Assembly (NCBI RefSeq): GCF_900240315.1
Contig: NZ_OEPZ01000001.1
Coordinates: 62,001-126,000, forward strand
DNA: 64,000 nucleotides
Direction: 5' to 3'
Source of the DNA: Dorea phocaeensis
GTDB taxonomy: Bacteria; Bacillota; Clostridia; Lachnospirales; Lachnospiraceae
In this document: in pieces, positions 45,668 to 54,209 of the stretch
Position numbering within the stretch: position 1 is the stretch's first letter
Layout: every line of letters begins with the position of its first letter
Made by a program: the position numbers and the translations under genes
The notes under the pieces: model-generated
The model's database searches: none
What the model was told of the DNA's origin: nothing
The model's input: only the letters and a program-made list of their open reading frames with translations

Positions 45668-46963
45668 ATGGAGAGATATAATAAAGCTGAGATTTTAAGA
45701 AGAGTAGAAGAAGAAGACGTGGAGTTCATCCGTCTACAATTCACCGATATGTTTGGAATGATTAAAAATATTGCAGTTCCGTCAAGCCGTCTTGTGAAAG
45801 TGATGGAAAATCGTTACAGCATTGATCTTGCTTCTTTAGACGAGATTGCGCGGGAAGGAGAAGAAGAACTGTATTTAAAGCCGGATCTTGATACGTTCAC
45901 CATCCTTCCGTGGAGACCGCAGCATGGAAAAGTGGCAAGATTTTTGTGTGATGTATGCCGAGAAGACGGTTCTGAATATGAGGCGAGTCCAAGGCGTGTC
46001 CTGAAGCGTGCAGTGGAACATGCTGCCACAATGGGGTATACATTTCAGGTGAACCCGGAATGTGAATTTTTCTTATTTCATACGGATGAAAACGGAATGC
46101 CGACAACATTGACGCATGAAAAAGCGGGATATTTAGATACATCACCGATTGATCTTGGCGAAAATACAAGGCGTGATATTATTCTTACGTTAGAAGAGAT
46201 GGGGTATGAGATCGATTCTTCCCACCATGAGATCGCTTCTGCGCAGCATGAGATTGATTTTACATTTGAAGATGCGCTTGCAGCAGCCGATAAGGTGACT
46301 ACATTTAAGATGGTTGTGCGGACGATCGCAAAACGTTACGGACTTCACGCCACATTTATGCCCAAGCCGCTTCAAGAGATGAATGGTTCAGGAATGCATT
46401 TGAATATGCAGCTGTATAAGGATGGCCGAAATGTATTTGAGGGTGAGGATGGCAATCTGAGCCGGGAGGGTGAAGCTTTCCTAGCCGGAATCTGTGAGCA
46501 TATTGACGGAATCACTGCTATCTTAAATCCATTGGTCAATTCTTACAAACGTCTTGTTCCGGGATTCGCGGCACCATCGAATGTTGACTGGTCTAAGAAA
46601 CATAAAAATACGCTTCTTCGTGTAGCAAAAAGAAAGTTTCAATCTATGACAATGGAACTTCGAAGTCCGGATGCGGCATCGAATCCTTATCTTGTATTTG
46701 CGCTTTGCCTGGAAGCAGGTCTTGACGGAATACAAAGAGAGTTAAAAGCTCCGGAAGAATTTTCTAAAGATATCAGAGGAATCCGAACACTTCCGAGAAA
46801 TCTCGGAGAAGCGCTGGATAAAATGAAAAAAGAACCGTTGGTAGCAGAGGTATTAGGTGATGTATATGTAGATGCCTATCGAAGAGCCAAGGAAAAAGAG
46901 TGGACAAAGTACCAAAGCCAGATTACAAAGTGGGAGATTGAAAACTATCTGTATTTGATCTAA
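45668..46963 (+). CDS. glnA: Glutamine synthetase type I
   Basis: 431 residues, slightly short for GSI. Motifs: LQFTDMFGMIKNIAVP, NPECEFFLF, HHEIASAQHEID, MNGSGMHLNMQL, PGFAAPSNVDWS and MELRSPDAASNPYLVF (metal, glutamate and ATP sites). The usual adenylylation tyrosine segment of enteric enzymes is not seen. It is followed after 34 nt by an ANTAR gene, a linkage known in Clostridia. AAAGGAG precedes the start. Confidence 0.95.
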   Translation: MERYNKAEILRRVEEEDVEFIRLQFTDMFGMIKNIAVPSSRLVKVMENRYSIDLASLDEIAREGEEELYLKPDLDTFTILPWRPQHGKVARFLCDVCREDGSEYEASPRRVLKRAVEHAATMGYTFQVNPECEFFLFHTDENGMPTTLTHEKAGYLDTSPIDLGENTRRDIILTLEEMGYEIDSSHHEIASAQHEIDFTFEDALAAADKVTTFKMVVRTIAKRYGLHATFMPKPLQEMNGSGMHLNMQLYKDGRNVFEGEDGNLSREGEAFLAGICEHIDGITAILNPLVNSYKRLVPGFAAPSNVDWSKKHKNTLLRVAKRKFQSMTMELRSPDAASNPYLVFALCLEAGLDGIQRELKAPEEFSKDIRGIRTLPRNLGEALDKMKKEPLVAEVLGDVYVDAYRRAKEKEWTKYQSQITKWEIENYLYLI

Positions 46964-46997
46964 ACAAGTGATGCAGGAAGAAGAAGGAGGAACGTGG

Positions 46998-47546
46998 ATG
47001 AGTGTCATTATCATTGTATTGCCGAAATTAGATAATGCCAAAAATATCAAAAGAATCTTACTCACCCACGGATTCCAAAGTGCGGTTGCCTGTTCTTCCG
47101 GGGCATCAGCGTTACAGATGGCAGGGCAGTATGAGTGCGGGATTGTGCTGAGTGGATATCATTTAAGTGACATGTATTATGTAGAACTGATGGAGAATCT
47201 ACCGGAGAGCTATGAGCTAGTGCTGCTTGGTTCACCGGAGAAGGTTGCGGATGCCGGATCGGGGACGCTTGCGCTTACCACACCTTTGAAGGCATACGAT
47301 TTGTTAAATACGGTGGAGATGGTGCTTGGGCAGATTGAGCATCGTTATCGGAAGAGGAAAGTAATAAAAAAACGAAGCGCAAAAGAGGAAAATTATATCC
47401 GCAATGCGAAATACTTGTTGATGGAGAGAAATCATCTTACGGAGCAGGAGGCTTACCGCTATTTACAGAAATCAAGCATGGACAATGGCACGAATATGGT
47501 GGAAACGGCGCAGAAGGTTTTGATGTTGATGTTTGACGAAATATAG
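46998..47546 (+). CDS. ANTAR-domain response regulator (RNA-binding antiterminator)
   Basis: 182 residues. A receiver-like N-terminal domain (about 1-118) in which the usual phosphorylation Asp is replaced or unclear (GIVLSGYHLSDMYY occupies that place), then an ANTAR domain (about 125-182) with the pattern AKYLLMERNHLTEQEAYRYLQKSS and NMVETAQKVL. ANTAR proteins bind hexaloop hairpins and prevent termination. ATG 46998 follows AAGGAGG by 7 nt. It lies in an operon that itself carries a hexaloop-attenuator leader, so it may control its own expression (inference). Confidence 0.88.
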   Translation: MSVIIIVLPKLDNAKNIKRILLTHGFQSAVACSSGASALQMAGQYECGIVLSGYHLSDMYYVELMENLPESYELVLLGSPEKVADAGSGTLALTTPLKAYDLLNTVEMVLGQIEHRYRKRKVIKKRSAKEENYIRNAKYLLMERNHLTEQEAYRYLQKSSMDNGTNMVETAQKVLMLMFDEI

Positions 47547-47575
47547 AAATCCAAAATAGATTGTGAGGAATAAAT

Positions 47576-48775
47576 ATGCCAAAATTAAATGAAAATTATC
47601 GAAAATTAAAAGACAGCTATCTTTTTGCCGAGATTGCGCACCGCACGGCCGCGTATATGGAGAAGCACTCGGATCAGTCATTGATCCGTCTTGGAATCGG
47701 AGATGTTACAAGACCTCTTTGTCACTGTGCTGTACAGGCGCTCCATGAAGGCGCTGATGAGATGGGGAGAGCGGAAACTTTCAAAGGATATGGCCCGGAG
47801 CAGGGCTATGAAGAGACGAGAAGGGCAATCGCAGATTATTATAAGAAAAATGGTGTTGAACTAAATCTTGCAGATATTTTTATTTCAGATGGAGCCAAAA
47901 GTGATACGGGAAATATTACAGAATTGTTTGGCAAAGGAAATGTCATTCTCATTCCCGATCCGGTGTATCCGGTATATGTGGATTCAAATATCATGTGCGG
48001 AAATGAAGTGACGTATATTTCCGGAAATGCAGAAAATGATTTTCTTCCGCTTCCAAACGAGAATCAGCATGCCGATATCATTTATATCTGTTCCCCCAAT
48101 AATCCGACAGGAGCATGTTACAACCGAGAACAGTTAAAGATCTGGGTGGACTATGCCAGAAGGCATGAGGCAGTTATTTTATTTGACGCGGCATACGAAG
48201 CATTTATTTCCGATCCGTCACTTCCGAGAAGTATCTATGAGATTGAGGGGGCAAAGCAGTGTGCCATTGAGTTTTGTTCATTATCTAAGACGGCGGGATT
48301 CACCGGAACAAGATGCGGATATACGATTGTGCCGGAGGAACTTGTATTTCCTGATTCGACAGGAGAAGAGATGTCTTTGAATGCCATGTGGAACCGCAGG
48401 CAGAGCACAAAATACAACGGAACGTCCTATATTGTGCAGAAGGCTGCGGCAGCAGTATTCAGTGAAGAAGGGCAAAAAGAATGTGAAGAGAATCTTTCCT
48501 ACTATAAGAAGAATGCAAAAGTGATCGCAGATACCCTTCGTGATCTTCATATCCCGTTTTACGGCGGTATCCATTCCCCATATATATGGTTTGAATGCCC
48601 AAGAGGGATGGATTCATGGGAGTGCTTTGACTATCTGTTACAAGAGATTCAGGTAGTGGGAACACCGGGAGCAGGATTCGGCGAAAACGGTCGAAATTAT
48701 TTTCGGCTTACTTCCTTCGGGACTTATGAAAAGACGGTGGAGGCAATGAACCGGTTCCGAAGTTTATTTGCATAG
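47576..48775 (+). CDS. dapL: LL-diaminopimelate aminotransferase
   Basis: 399 residues, class I/II PLP fold: LIRLGIGDVTRPLCHCAVQALHEGADEM-type N-terminus, GYGPEQGYEETRRAIA, ICSPNNPTGACY, and the PLP lysine in FCSLSKTAGFTGTRCGY. It transfers amino from glutamate to tetrahydrodipicolinate for lysine and peptidoglycan. The gap from the ANTAR gene is 29 nt, so it probably belongs to the attenuated operon. No clear terminator follows. Confidence 0.95.
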   Translation: MPKLNENYRKLKDSYLFAEIAHRTAAYMEKHSDQSLIRLGIGDVTRPLCHCAVQALHEGADEMGRAETFKGYGPEQGYEETRRAIADYYKKNGVELNLADIFISDGAKSDTGNITELFGKGNVILIPDPVYPVYVDSNIMCGNEVTYISGNAENDFLPLPNENQHADIIYICSPNNPTGACYNREQLKIWVDYARRHEAVILFDAAYEAFISDPSLPRSIYEIEGAKQCAIEFCSLSKTAGFTGTRCGYTIVPEELVFPDSTGEEMSLNAMWNRRQSTKYNGTSYIVQKAAAAVFSEEGQKECEENLSYYKKNAKVIADTLRDLHIPFYGGIHSPYIWFECPRGMDSWECFDYLLQEIQVVGTPGAGFGENGRNYFRLTSFGTYEKTVEAMNRFRSLFA

Positions 48776-48802
48776 GTGCAAATATTTCGCAATTTTCTGT
48801 TA

Positions 48803-48831
48803 TTTACTTTTGCCTGTTATTAACTTACAAT
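48803..48831 (+). promoter_or_regulatory. Candidate promoter of the MATE gene
   Basis: TTTACT (48803-48808) and TACAAT (48826-48831), 17-bp spacer. A long-range repeat GATGTC/GACATC (48840/48880) follows in the leader. Confidence 0.45.
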
Positions 48832-48921
48832 AAAAACTGATGTCATCAAATGGTCAAAATAGGAGAAATTCCTAAAAGGACATCAATAGATGGTTAAAGA
48901 ATAAGAGAAAAGAGGCGAGCG

Positions 48922-50283
48922 ATGGAACGAGATATGACGAGGGGAAATCCCGGAAAGATTATTTTGAACTTTACCATTCCGATTTTTGTCGGAAATATGT
49001 TTCAGCAGATTTATAATATGGCGGATACCATTATTGTCGGAAAGTTTGTCGGAAATTCCGCATTGGCGGCGGTTGGATCCTGCGGTACTCTGATGTTTTT
49101 GATTCTTGGATTTTTAATGGGATTGACGGCAGGATTTACGGTGGTAACCGCGCAGCATTATGGTGCCGGAAATGAGAAGGCAATGCGCCAATCGGTGGCA
49201 TCGGCAGCGGTTTTATCAGCAGTGATGTCGGTGATGATGACGGTCATAAGTATGGCGATGATGCGTCACATCCTTCATTGGATGAATACGCCTTCAGATA
49301 TGTATGACCAGGCGTATGGATATATTATGGTAATATGCGGAGGAATTGCAGCGCAGGTACTTTATAATCTGCTTGCCAGTATTCTGCGGGCGTTAGGAGA
49401 CAGTAAACGGCCGCTGTACTTTCTGATACTGGCAGCGCTTTTGAATATTGTGCTGGATCTTGTGTTTATTATTGCCTTCCAGATGGGAGCACCGGGAGCT
49501 GCTTACGCAACTGTGATTTCACAGGGAGTATCAGGGCTTTTGTGTCTGGTGTATATTGTAAGGAAGGTTCCAAAGCTTCATCTACATAAGGAAGACTGGA
49601 GGGTGAATTGGGATCTGGCCAGGTGGCAGATGAAGATTGGATTTCCTATGGCGTTTCAATACTCCATTACAGCAATTGGAACGATTGTAGTACAGACATC
49701 TCTTAATATTCTGGGATCGGTAGCGGTAGCCGGGTTCTCTGCGGCAAATAAGATTGAGCAGTTGTTCAATCAGGCTTACGTGGCGCTGGGAACAACGATG
49801 GCAACCTATTGTGCTCAGAATATGGGAGCGGGAGAATTGGATCGTATTCGCAAGGGATTCCGAAGTGGAAATGGAATCGGAATTATCTACGCAGTGGTGA
49901 CGGGAGCAGTGGTATTCTTTGCAGGGAAATATATGACTGGATTGTTTGTGTCGGAAAATGTAGGTGTAATTACAAATTATGTGGATATCTATTTGAAGTG
50001 TGTCGGAATTTCCTTTATTCCATTGGTGTTTGTTAATGTATACCGAAATGGAATCCAGGGAATGGGATATGGATTTTTACCGATGACAGCAGGAATTGCA
50101 GAGCTGATTGGAAGAAGCAGTGCGGCGCTTCTTGCATCCAGGGTCGGAAGCTATGCCGGGATTTGTATGGCAAGTCCGGTGGCCTGGGTGCTGGCAGGAG
50201 GACTTTTGATCGTGATGTATCTGTGGATTATGAAGCAGCAGGAGAAACGAAGAAAGCCAAAAGAAGTACAGGGATCAGCCTAG
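48922..50283 (+). CDS. MATE-family efflux transporter
   Basis: 453 residues with twelve membrane segments in two halves. N-terminus MTRGNPGKIILNFTIPIFVGNMFQQIYN-type pattern (seen in parts), and ADTIIVGKFVGNSALAAVG are typical. It exports cationic drugs or metabolites using Na+ or H+. The last codons and the stop lie inside the left copy of the 28-bp direct repeat of the IS element, so the insertion left the protein intact. Confidence 0.93.
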   Translation: MERDMTRGNPGKIILNFTIPIFVGNMFQQIYNMADTIIVGKFVGNSALAAVGSCGTLMFLILGFLMGLTAGFTVVTAQHYGAGNEKAMRQSVASAAVLSAVMSVMMTVISMAMMRHILHWMNTPSDMYDQAYGYIMVICGGIAAQVLYNLLASILRALGDSKRPLYFLILAALLNIVLDLVFIIAFQMGAPGAAYATVISQGVSGLLCLVYIVRKVPKLHLHKEDWRVNWDLARWQMKIGFPMAFQYSITAIGTIVVQTSLNILGSVAVAGFSAANKIEQLFNQAYVALGTTMATYCAQNMGAGELDRIRKGFRSGNGIGIIYAVVTGAVVFFAGKYMTGLFVSENVGVITNYVDIYLKCVGISFIPLVFVNVYRNGIQGMGYGFLPMTAGIAELIGRSSAALLASRVGSYAGICMASPVAWVLAGGLLIVMYLWIMKQQEKRRKPKEVQGSA

Positions 50284-50286
50284 TTT
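50259..50286 (+). repeat. Direct repeat (target duplication), left copy
   Basis: 28 bases starting AAAAGAAGTACAGGG and ending CAGCCTAGTTT, identical to 52021-52048. It includes the last seven codons and stop of the MATE gene. Confidence 0.95.
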
Positions 50287-50564
50287 GTAGGTGAATTGAA
50301 AAAGTAAATTCCGCTTTGCAAGATTAAAATCCACTTTGAAAAGATAAATTCTACCCCAATACAGAAAAAATGAGATTTTATATATGAAATACCCAGAATC
50401 AGAGTTAAAATACAAGTAAAAGCTGTGGTTTTGGGTATTTTATTGCATGCCGAGCGGAAGTCGAATTTACGTGTATTTTTTTGGAAGGGGTAAATTCCAC
50501 CTCAGGGGATGTTCTGCGATGATGGCTGCATTAAATTCCTGCCCAGCTTTTTATTAGATTTTGT
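50287..50564 (+). other. Left non-coding end of the IS element
   Basis: 278 bp without a gene. It holds five TAAATTCC-type repeats (near 50306, 50325, 50344, 50490 and 50530) and a hairpin AAATACCCA/TGGGTATTT (about 50386-50440) that may stop transcription coming from the MATE gene. Confidence 0.7.
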
Positions 50565-51866
50565 TTACTTTAATAATTCAGGACTAAGGATGATTTCATC
50601 AGCAGGAATTTTCCGCAGATGAAATGTATCTAAAATTTTTTTGCCGTATTGAAACTCGAAAACTTCATAAGGACTTTTGTTGCCGAGTTTTTTCCTGGAG
50701 TAGGAGTTAATGTGACTCATCATAAGATCAATCTGCTCCTGCAAGTATTGTCCCAGATCGGTTCCTTTTGGAAGGATTCTCCGGATCATTTCGTGGTTGT
50801 TTTCACAGCTCCCTTTCTGGTAAGAGGCGCTGGCGTTGCAGTAGAACATAGTTGTTCTACGTTTTCCCTGTGCATCCAGTTCGATTGCGGAAGGATTTGA
50901 AAATTCACTGCCATTGTCTGCAAGGAGAACCGGGAAGAGTTCAATGAAAACATCGGTTCTTAATTCAAGATAGAGACGGTTGAAAATGTCAATGACAGAT
51001 TGGGAATCATTACGTTGGCGGCGAAAGGCAAGCTGCAGCCCCTGCTCAACAAAATGTATGGTGAGAAGGACAGCACCGCCTTTAGTACCTTCTACAGAGT
51101 CAAGCTGTCGGACAGCAGCATCCGGATGCTCCGCCAAGAAATTTTCAAAACACCGGAAATCACGACCAATACGACGGGACTTGTCTACGTTGAGTGTTTT
51201 GGAAACATTTTTTCTGGGGCGCATGTGTACAGTACGAGGCATATCAATAGCTCTGGCGTGAAAGAGTCCGCTGTTTATATAGGTATATAGAGTTCTTTCA
51301 GATTTCATGAGTTTATCAGCATGATGAACAGAGATATGGTGCAGGGACTGCCCATTTTTGAGGAGAGGAGACACCACATCGTCGAGCTGTTTTAGTTCCG
51401 TTTCGGAAAGAGCAAAGCCGGAACGGGATTCACTTCTGACCTGTTCGTATTCTTTCTGTGCATAAGATGCCTTGTAAAGACGTTTTTTCAGAGAGCACCG
51501 AGAGCGCTGCTGACAGCCATTGCAGACATAAGGAGGCTTGGAAAGTTTCGGGCAAATATATTTTTCATAAGCGATGCAGGAAGAAGTACACTTGCCACAT
51601 GTCCAGCAAAGCTTGTTATTCGAGTAGGAGCAACGCAGACAAAGTTTCTGGAGAAAACACTGATGGAGGAAGGCAGCACGGCAGTCGTTGAAAGATCTGC
51701 CTAAAGCCCCTGTTTTCTCAAAATAAATATGAGCTTTAACTTCTTTTGAAATTGTAGTGCAGTCTTTGCCGAGTTCTCTGGAAATGGACTTAAAACTATG
51801 GTGTTCGTTGAGTAAAGTTTCAATGAGGATTCTTGCTTCCAGGTTTAAATGTTTTTGTTTATTCAT
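50565..51866 (-). CDS. IS30-family transposase
   Basis: 433 residues from the ATG at 51866: helix-turn-helix (about 15-60; LNEHHSFKSISRELGKDCTTISKEV), a cysteine-rich zinc-like region (about 75-135), and the DDE integrase domain with VFIELFPVLLADNGSEF and the glutamate in YQKGSCENNHEMIR. All catalytic parts are present, so the element may still be active. A longer frame upstream to 51983 encodes repeats of the IS end (PAKIYTSKMEFNSS) and is not taken as the start. Confidence 0.95.
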   Translation of the reverse strand: MNKQKHLNLEARILIETLLNEHHSFKSISRELGKDCTTISKEVKAHIYFEKTGALGRSFNDCRAAFLHQCFLQKLCLRCSYSNNKLCWTCGKCTSSCIAYEKYICPKLSKPPYVCNGCQQRSRCSLKKRLYKASYAQKEYEQVRSESRSGFALSETELKQLDDVVSPLLKNGQSLHHISVHHADKLMKSERTLYTYINSGLFHARAIDMPRTVHMRPRKNVSKTLNVDKSRRIGRDFRCFENFLAEHPDAAVRQLDSVEGTKGGAVLLTIHFVEQGLQLAFRRQRNDSQSVIDIFNRLYLELRTDVFIELFPVLLADNGSEFSNPSAIELDAQGKRRTTMFYCNASASYQKGSCENNHEMIRRILPKGTDLGQYLQEQIDLMMSHINSYSRKKLGNKSPYEVFEFQYGKKILDTFHLRKIPADEIILSPELLK

Positions 51867-51972
51867 AATGGTCTCCTTACCGCTGGGAGGAAGCACCATG
51901 TTTGTGTGAAGAATTATAAAGGAAAAATAGGAAGAATTAAATTCCATCTTTGAAGTGTAGATTTTTGCAGGA

Positions 51973-52000
51973 TTAAATTCCACAGAGGGGTGGAATTTAA
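51973..52000. repeat. Palindrome near the right end of the IS element
   Basis: TTAAATTCCAC (51973-51983) and GTGGAATTTAA (51990-52000) are exact reverse complements with a 6-bp spacer. They are two copies of the subterminal motif in opposite directions, a likely transposase binding site. Confidence 0.75.
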
Positions 52001-52020
52001 CTTTGCAAGTGAGTTCCTAC

Positions 52021-52048
52021 AAAAGAAGTACAGGGATCAGCCTAGTTT
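52021..52048 (+). repeat. Direct repeat (target duplication), right copy
   Basis: Identical over 28 bases to 50259-50286. The bases after it run directly into the pyrH promoter region. Confidence 0.95.
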
Positions 52049-52074
52049 TACTTTTTTTTCATTGCTAGTTGTGT

Positions 52075-52080
52075 TATAAT
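52075..52080 (+). promoter_or_regulatory. -10 box of the pyrH operon
   Basis: TATAAT at 52075-52080 inside GTGTTATAATAACCACAC. The -35 position (52052-52057) is only a T-run, directly next to the right repeat of the IS element, so the upstream promoter part may have been altered by the insertion, although the duplication should have restored the original bases. Confidence 0.5.
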
Positions 52081-52136
52081 AACCACACGTATGTGAAAGC
52101 ATAAAGAGAAGAGAAAATAAGGAGCACGAAGAACTT

Positions 52137-52832
52137 ATGAAAAGAGTATTGTTAAAACTCAGCGGTGAGGCTCTCGCAGGGGATAAAAAGACAGGATTTG
52201 ATGAAGCTACCTGTATGGGTGTGGCTCAGCAGGTGAAGAAGTTGGTGGACGATGGAATTCAGGTTGCGATCGTAACCGGCGGCGGTAACTTTTGGAGAGG
52301 TCGTACCAGTGAGACGATTGACCGTGTAAAGGCAGATCAGATTGGAATGCTGGCAACCGTGATGAACTGTATCTATGTATCCGATATTTTCCGGTATGCG
52401 GGAATGAAGACGGAAGTATTTACACCGTTCGTATGTGGTGCATTTACGACACTGTTTTCTAAGGATGCAGCAGTGGAAGCACTGAACGAAGGTAAGGTAA
52501 TTTTCTTTGCAGGAGGAACAGGACACCCATATTTCTCTACCGATACAGGGGCTGTTTTGAAAGCGATTGAAATTGAGGCGGATGCAATGCTTCTTGCAAA
52601 GGCGATTGACGGAATCTATGACAGTGATCCGAAGGTAAATCCGCAGGCAAAGAAGTATGATGAGATTTCTATTCAGGAAATTATCGATAAGAAACTGATG
52701 GCAGTTGATCTTACGGCTTCTATTATGTGTCTGGAACATAAGATGCCGATGCTGGTATTTGGACTCAATGAAGAAAACAGCATTGTTGAGACGATGATGG
52801 GAACATTTACAGGAACGAAAGTGACTGTGTAA
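52137..52832 (+). CDS. pyrH: Uridylate kinase (UMP kinase)
   Basis: 231 residues with KRVLLKLSGEALAG, VTGGGNFWRGRT, FAGGTGHPYFSTDTGA and IDGIYDSDPK of the bacterial UMP kinase family. It makes UDP from UMP. It heads the pyrH-frr-uppS-cdsA-dxr-rseP run; rpsB and tsf, usually upstream, are replaced here by the MATE gene and IS element. Confidence 0.96.
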   Translation: MKRVLLKLSGEALAGDKKTGFDEATCMGVAQQVKKLVDDGIQVAIVTGGGNFWRGRTSETIDRVKADQIGMLATVMNCIYVSDIFRYAGMKTEVFTPFVCGAFTTLFSKDAAVEALNEGKVIFFAGGTGHPYFSTDTGAVLKAIEIEADAMLLAKAIDGIYDSDPKVNPQAKKYDEISIQEIIDKKLMAVDLTASIMCLEHKMPMLVFGLNEENSIVETMMGTFTGTKVTV

Positions 52833-52852
52833 TAAAGGGAGGAGATTAGAAT

Positions 52853-53404
52853 ATGAACGAGAGAGTACAGGTTTATGAAGAAAAAATGAAGAAAACCATG
52901 GTTAACCTGGACGGAGAACTTGGAACCATCCGTGCAGGACGTGCGAATCCACACGTACTGGATAAGATTATGGTAGATTATTACGGTACGCCAACACCGA
53001 TTCAGCAGGTTGCGAACGTGTCTGTACCGGAGCCTCGTATGATCCAGATTCAGCCATGGGAAAAGAGCATGGTAAAGGTGATTGAAAAAGCAATCATGGT
53101 ATCTGAGCTTGGTATTAACCCAACCAACGACGGTTCTGCAATTCGCCTGATTTTCCCGGAACTGACAGAGGAAAGAAGAAAAGAACTGGTAAAGGATGTT
53201 AAGAAAAAAGGAGAAGCAGCCAAAGTTGCAATCCGTAATATCCGTCGTGATGGAAACGATGCATTTAAGAAATTAAAGGGATCAGAGGTTTCAGAGGACG
53301 AAATCAAAGATCTGGAAGAACAGCTGCAGAAGGTGACTGACAAATACATCAAAGAAGTAGACAAAGCTGTGGATACAAAGTCAAAAGAGGTTATGACTGT
53401 ATAG
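52853..53404 (+). CDS. frr: Ribosome recycling factor
   Basis: 183 residues, usual length. Motifs GTIRAGRANPHVLDKIMVDYYG and PELTEERRKELVKDVKKKGE (in parts) are diagnostic. It splits post-termination ribosomes with EF-G. GGGAGGAG lies upstream; the gap from pyrH is 20 nt. Confidence 0.97.
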   Translation: MNERVQVYEEKMKKTMVNLDGELGTIRAGRANPHVLDKIMVDYYGTPTPIQQVANVSVPEPRMIQIQPWEKSMVKVIEKAIMVSELGINPTNDGSAIRLIFPELTEERRKELVKDVKKKGEAAKVAIRNIRRDGNDAFKKLKGSEVSEDEIKDLEEQLQKVTDKYIKEVDKAVDTKSKEVMTV

Positions 53405-53425
53405 GAAACTTATACGGCAGAAACG

Positions 53426-53471
53426 ATGGGGACAGACCGAAAGACAAGAGATACCTTGGGTCTGTCCCCAT
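53426..53471. repeat. 13-bp inverted repeat between frr and uppS
   Basis: ATGGGGACAGACC (53426-53438) and GGTCTGTCCCCAT (53459-53471) pair perfectly around a 20-nt loop. There is no U-run, so it is not a standard terminator. The GGGGACAG core resembles dispersed REP-like hairpins in other bacteria (tentative). Confidence 0.75.
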
Positions 53472-53492
53472 TCATGGAAGGAGAATTACCAT

Positions 53493-54209
53493 ATGAATAT
53501 ACCGCAGCATGTTGCAATTATTCTGGATGGAAACGGAAGATGGGCGAAAGCCAAAGGAATGCCGCGTAATTACGGGCATGTGCAGGGAAGTAAGAATGTG
53601 GAAAAAATCTGTGAAGAAGCGTGGCGCATGGGAATTAAATACCTGACGGTATATGCGTTTTCAACAGAAAATTGGAGCCGTCCTAAGGAAGAGGTGGATG
53701 CTCTGATGAAGCTTCTTCGCAATTATATGAAGACTTGTCTGAAAACAGCAGCCAAGAACGATATGAAAGTGCGTGTGATTGGGGATATATCCAGACTGGA
53801 TGAGGATATTCGGACCCGAATTCTGGAATTGCAGGAAGCAACGAAGAATAATGGAGGGCTGAATTTCCAGATTGCAATTAATTATGGAAGCCGGGATGAG
53901 ATTATCAGAGCCATTCGGGCGCTGGCAAGAGACTGCAAAGAGGGAAAGATTGCACCGGAAGAAATAGAAGAAGAGGTATTTGAGGGATATCTGGATACGC
54001 ATGGGATTCCGGATCCGGATCTTTTGATTCGTACCAGCGGAGAACTTCGGCTTTCCAATTATCTGTTGTGGCAGCTGGCATATACGGAGTTCTATTTTAC
54101 CGATGTTCCGTGGCCGGATTTTTCAAAGGAAGAACTGCTAAAGGCGATCGAACAGTACAATAGAAGAGACCGCCGGTACGGAAAGGTGAAGGAGGAAGAA
54201 GATGTTTAA
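53493..54209 (+). CDS. uppS: Undecaprenyl diphosphate synthase
   Basis: 238 residues: HVAIILDGNGRWAKAKGMPR with the Mg-binding Asp, FSTENWSRP and RTSGELRLSNYLLWQ are diagnostic of cis-prenyl transferases. It makes the lipid carrier for cell wall synthesis. It overlaps cdsA by 8 nt. Confidence 0.96.
   Translation: MNIPQHVAIILDGNGRWAKAKGMPRNYGHVQGSKNVEKICEEAWRMGIKYLTVYAFSTENWSRPKEEVDALMKLLRNYMKTCLKTAAKNDMKVRVIGDISRLDEDIRTRILELQEATKNNGGLNFQIAINYGSRDEIIRAIRALARDCKEGKIAPEEIEEEVFEGYLDTHGIPDPDLLIRTSGELRLSNYLLWQLAYTEFYFTDVPWPDFSKEELLKAIEQYNRRDRRYGKVKEEEDV

Larger units (their letters stand above)
50287..52020 (-). mobile_element. IS30-family insertion sequence, 1734 bp
   Basis: Bounded by 28-bp direct repeats. 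The ends start GTAGG on both sides and share an imperfect inverted repeat of about 30 bp (GTAGGTGAATTG...AAATTCCGC at left; GTAGGAACTC...AAATTCCACC read inward at right). One intact transposase fills the middle on the minus strand. The non-coding ends hold about eight copies of a TAAATTCCRC-type motif. Target duplications of this length are unusual for IS30 but are reported for the relative IS1630. Confidence 0.92.

Noticed and set aside
51867-51983. Upstream extension of the IS30 transposase
   Set aside because: The added 39 residues translate the repeated IS end sequence; the ATG at 51866 begins the conserved helix-turn-helix region with an AAGGAGACC-type site before it.
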